A stretch of DNA of 7,765 nt from the NCBI GenBank assembly GCA_046481785.1, contig JAWOJF010000116.1, positions 1 to 7,765 of the forward strand, in the 5' to 3' direction. The notes below the pieces were generated by a model. That model saw only the letters and a list, made by a program, of their open reading frames with translations, was not told the origin of the DNA and did no database searches. Shown here piece by piece: positions 5,725-7,765 of this stretch (positions are counted from its first letter, which is position 1; every line of letters starts with the position of its first letter). Source of the DNA: JAWOJF01 sp046481785. GTDB taxonomy: Bacteria; Bacteroidota; Ignavibacteria; Ignavibacteriales; Ignavibacteriaceae. Position numbers and translations under genes: made by a program.

Positions 5725-5831
5725 TAAAATAATATGAAATATCTTCAGGGTCGTGATCCTTTAAATAACAACCCAAACAGTTAATGTATTATGCAAACAT
5801 TTCATCCTGCGCTAAAAATTAAAAATCACAT

Positions 5832-5835
5832 GGGG
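5832..5835 (+). promoter_or_regulatory. Ribosome-binding site that selects the 5842 start (GGGG type)
   Basis: GGGG lies 6 nt before the ATG at 5842. The in-frame ATGs at 5791 and 5830 have no comparable signal, and only the 5842 start places the hydrophobic signal peptide right at the N-terminus. Confidence 0.55.
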
Positions 5836-5841
5836 ATTACA

Positions 5842-7765
5842 ATGCATAAATTCTTATCTATTGCAGTTATTTTTCTAAGCTGTAACTTATTATTCTCACA
5901 AGTAGATGCAACTATTCCCGTAAGCAGTGCAGAAAAATACAACAAACGCGGCTTTTTTAATAATGAGGACATTAATGTTGAAGAACATGAGATGATAAGT
6001 GACTATGACGGGAATCTCCTGATAAATTATTCCACGCATCTTGCTTTACCAGATGACCTTGAGGGGGACTTTTCCATAACTTATAATGCTAATGTTGAGC
6101 ACAGATTATTTGAATACCTGAATAATTCATCTATTGACGGCGGATATTCAATAAATCACCCCGAATGGATTATGGGATATAAAGGTTTTGCCATACAGAC
6201 CTTAAATTTTGAAACTAATTTCTTTCTAAGCGAAAACAATTGTGGAACTAACCCACTGGACTGGAGCAGAAGTGAAGTACCGCTATTAATTCCCGGATAC
6301 CATTATTCAAACCAAATTCTTCAGCCGGGAGAATTTGATAATATTACAATTCTACTTGCTGATGGATCAAAAAAAACATTGCAAAATACGCAGACAAGCC
6401 AATTTAATGGGAGCCCTGAAGATCCGTTAAATGGATATGTAGGGTTATATACAGAACTGGGAAATGAGAATTATGGATTTGCAATTGTACATGCCTTATA
6501 TCTAAATGCTACAGATGCAAACAAATTCTTGAGAAAGATGTGGTATAAACCTGGCGATGGCCTGACTTATTATTTTGAAGAAGTTTATGCAGACTACGCT
6601 CCATTATCAAACCCCACCTGGAATATTAATAAAAACAACAGCTTCCCTAAGATTATGTATTTAAAAAAAATAATAAACCCGGATGGCTGTTATATAAGCT
6701 TTCACTACTCTGATAGCCCACACTTGGGGATTAATAACCACAACGGAAGATTACTTTTTACTCATTTGGAAACAGGCTATAAAAATGTATTCCATCCGGC
6801 TGAACAGGAGGATTTTTTAAGAAACGGTAAAGACCTTGAATTATTCTACGGGTATGATGGAAGTAACATGCTGAATATTGTTGTGGATAACAACATATCT
6901 AAAGAAAAGTTTACAATAATACCAAAAGAGTATACCTGTATAACACCTGATGGACTGGATTGTCCAGTACCATGTAATCCACCAACATCATGGACTTTAT
7001 TTGGTATAGAGAGAGATGAGAGGAGATCCAGAATATTAGGAATTCAAAAAATAATAAACAACTTCAATCAGGCAGATGAATTTCAGTACAACAGTCAATA
7101 TAGATTATTCATGTATGGTGACAATATATGGATAAACCATTTTATGCCTGCCTGTTCAACTATACAGTATTGCACTGGTAAGATGACGGAGCTTTTATAT
7201 TATGATAAAACATTTAGTAATAATGGACTTTCTGAACCATTTCATCCTTATGTTTATCTTGATAAGGATGAGGAGAATGGAGGAATTTATGTTTTGCAAA
7301 ACATGACAGAAGCATTACGAGATTGTTTTACCAACTTGATGATATATAAAAGAAGAATATATAATAAATACGATGGTAACTCCATAGCTAAGTTTGAGGA
7401 AGAGTATAAGTATTCCGGTGGAGATGACCCAAAAGCCCTAAGAAGTGAAAGGATAAAAACTGAAATAATCAAGACGGATCTATCAGGTCAGAATTCTCCT
7501 CAAATATCCGAAAAGTTCTATACCAGATATAAAGTTGATGCACCGGATCTAAATTTTGCAGACAAAACTTATGACATAAAACTTGTTGAAGAAAAGGTTA
7601 TTGATGTTTTAAAAAGTCGAACAAGAATATATTATTACAATCTGGGTAATTTCGATAATGTATCCCAAAGTCACAACGGTACATTTTTACTGGATAGTAT
7701 TGGGACAATTGAAACTGACGGGGCAATAACTGTATCCAGGAGCGAACATTTTAACTACAACAATT
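5842..7765 (+). CDS. Large secreted RHS/YD-repeat-like protein, N-terminal 641 residues, cut by window edge
   Basis: The frame is open without a stop from 5785 through the window end; from the chosen ATG it gives 641 codons. Residues 1-19 are a signal peptide (IAVIFL core, LLFS then Q), so the protein is exported. Residues 54-119 resemble the opening of RHS/YD proteins: DYDGNLLINYSTHLALP, then FSITYNANVEHRLF and a W-x-x-G motif (PEWIMGYKGFAIQ, 107-119). Later segments read like YD units: INPDGCYISFHYSD (278-291), ELFYGYDGSNMLNIVVDN (about 333-350), IQKIINNFNQADEFQYNSQY (about 401-420) and KYDGNSIAKFEEEYKY (509-524). A cysteine cluster (C366, C374, C378, then C438, C444) is unusual for such repeats. 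The C-terminus, where an RHS core, toxin or sorting domain would show, is missing. It follows the regulator on the same strand after 378 nt. The family call rests on my reading of motifs only. Confidence 0.6.
   Translation, partial: MHKFLSIAVIFLSCNLLFSQVDATIPVSSAEKYNKRGFFNNEDINVEEHEMISDYDGNLLINYSTHLALPDDLEGDFSITYNANVEHRLFEYLNNSSIDGGYSINHPEWIMGYKGFAIQTLNFETNFFLSENNCGTNPLDWSRSEVPLLIPGYHYSNQILQPGEFDNITILLADGSKKTLQNTQTSQFNGSPEDPLNGYVGLYTELGNENYGFAIVHALYLNATDANKFLRKMWYKPGDGLTYYFEEVYADYAPLSNPTWNINKNNSFPKIMYLKKIINPDGCYISFHYSDSPHLGINNHNGRLLFTHLETGYKNVFHPAEQEDFLRNGKDLELFYGYDGSNMLNIVVDNNISKEKFTIIPKEYTCITPDGLDCPVPCNPPTSWTLFGIERDERRSRILGIQKIINNFNQADEFQYNSQYRLFMYGDNIWINHFMPACSTIQYCTGKMTELLYYDKTFSNNGLSEPFHPYVYLDKDEENGGIYVLQNMTEALRDCFTNLMIYKRRIYNKYDGNSIAKFEEEYKYSGGDDPKALRSERIKTEIIKTDLSGQNSPQISEKFYTRYKVDAPDLNFADKTYDIKLVEEKVIDVLKSRTRIYYYNLGNFDNVSQSHNGTFLLDSIGTIETDGAITVSRSEHFNYNN

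Larger units (their letters stand above)
5464..5841. other. 378-nt intergenic region with hairpins, a possible leader ORF and candidate -10 boxes
   Basis: This gap between the regulator and the RHS-like gene holds no conventional gene. It contains a 12-bp hairpin at 5492-5521, a nested three-stem structure at 5553-5648, a possible 33-codon ORF (5623-5724), and TATAAT at 5646-5651 and TATACT at 5657-5662. There are also two small hairpins: CCAC/GTGG (5700-5712) and AGGGT/ATCCT (about 5747-5760), the latter followed by TTTAAAT. The end of the region (from 5785) is open in the frame of the downstream gene, with alternative ATGs at 5791 and 5830. Confidence 0.6.

Noticed and set aside
5464..5841. 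CRISPR array, tRNA or insertion-sequence end in the intergenic gap
   Set aside because: No regularly spaced repeats, no cloverleaf with a CCA-like end and no terminal inverted repeats with target duplications are visible.
5791..5841. Longer RHS-like protein starting at ATG 5791 or 5830
   Set aside because: These starts would place 17 or 4 extra residues before the signal peptide and lack a ribosome site; 5842 has GGGG at 6 nt.
7287..7472. Minus-strand frame of 61 codons inside the RHS-like gene
   Set aside because: It is antisense to a continuous 641-codon plus-strand frame; its hydrophobic look comes from complementing acidic and basic codons.

Overview
The window is AT-rich (by eye about 35% GC) and compactly coded. 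It holds a minus-strand secretion or pilus-assembly operon, a divergent plus-strand regulator, and the first 641 codons of a large plus-strand secreted protein. The low GC, a signal peptide ending in the FSQ style common in the Bacteroidota/FCB group, and a reduced type II secretion/type IV pilus gene set suggest an FCB-type organism such as Ignavibacteriota or a relative. That is inference. I see no clear Bacteroidota-type TAnnTTTG promoter, and several genes carry a G-rich ribosome-binding sequence.

Region 1 (1-4585, minus strand). Six genes are packed almost without gaps, in transcription order: gspF/pilC inner-membrane platform protein (4585-3455), gspG-like major pseudopilin (3452-3039), a lipoprotein with a CsgG-like fold (3036-2473), gspO/pilD prepilin peptidase (2480-1716), gspE/pilB assembly ATPase (1714-299), and the start of a secretin (330 to beyond base 1). 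Spacings are +2, +2, -8, +1 and -32 nt, so one coupled transcript is likely. Together they supply a motor, a platform, a pilin, the enzyme that matures the pilin, and the outer-membrane gate. No gspC, gspL, gspM or pilM-P is visible, so type II secretion and type IV pilus cannot be told apart here.

Region 2 (4586-4812). This 227-nt divergent intergenic region should hold the promoters of the operon and of the regulator.

Region 3 (4813-5463, plus). This gene encodes a NarL/FixJ-like regulator with a good LuxR-type HTH. Its receiver domain has lost the acidic pair that normally binds Mg2+. Its position makes it a candidate regulator of the operon.

Region 4 (5464-5841). This 378-nt stretch has no conventional gene. 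It contains a 12-bp hairpin just after the regulator, then a nested three-stem structure (5553-5648) whose inner stems cover a Shine-Dalgarno sequence and ATG of a possible 33-codon ORF. That structure is the most unusual non-coding signal in the window.

Region 5 (5842-7765, plus, runs off the end). This is a signal-peptide-bearing protein whose N-terminal layout resembles RHS/YD-repeat proteins. It could be a large cell-surface or exported protein.
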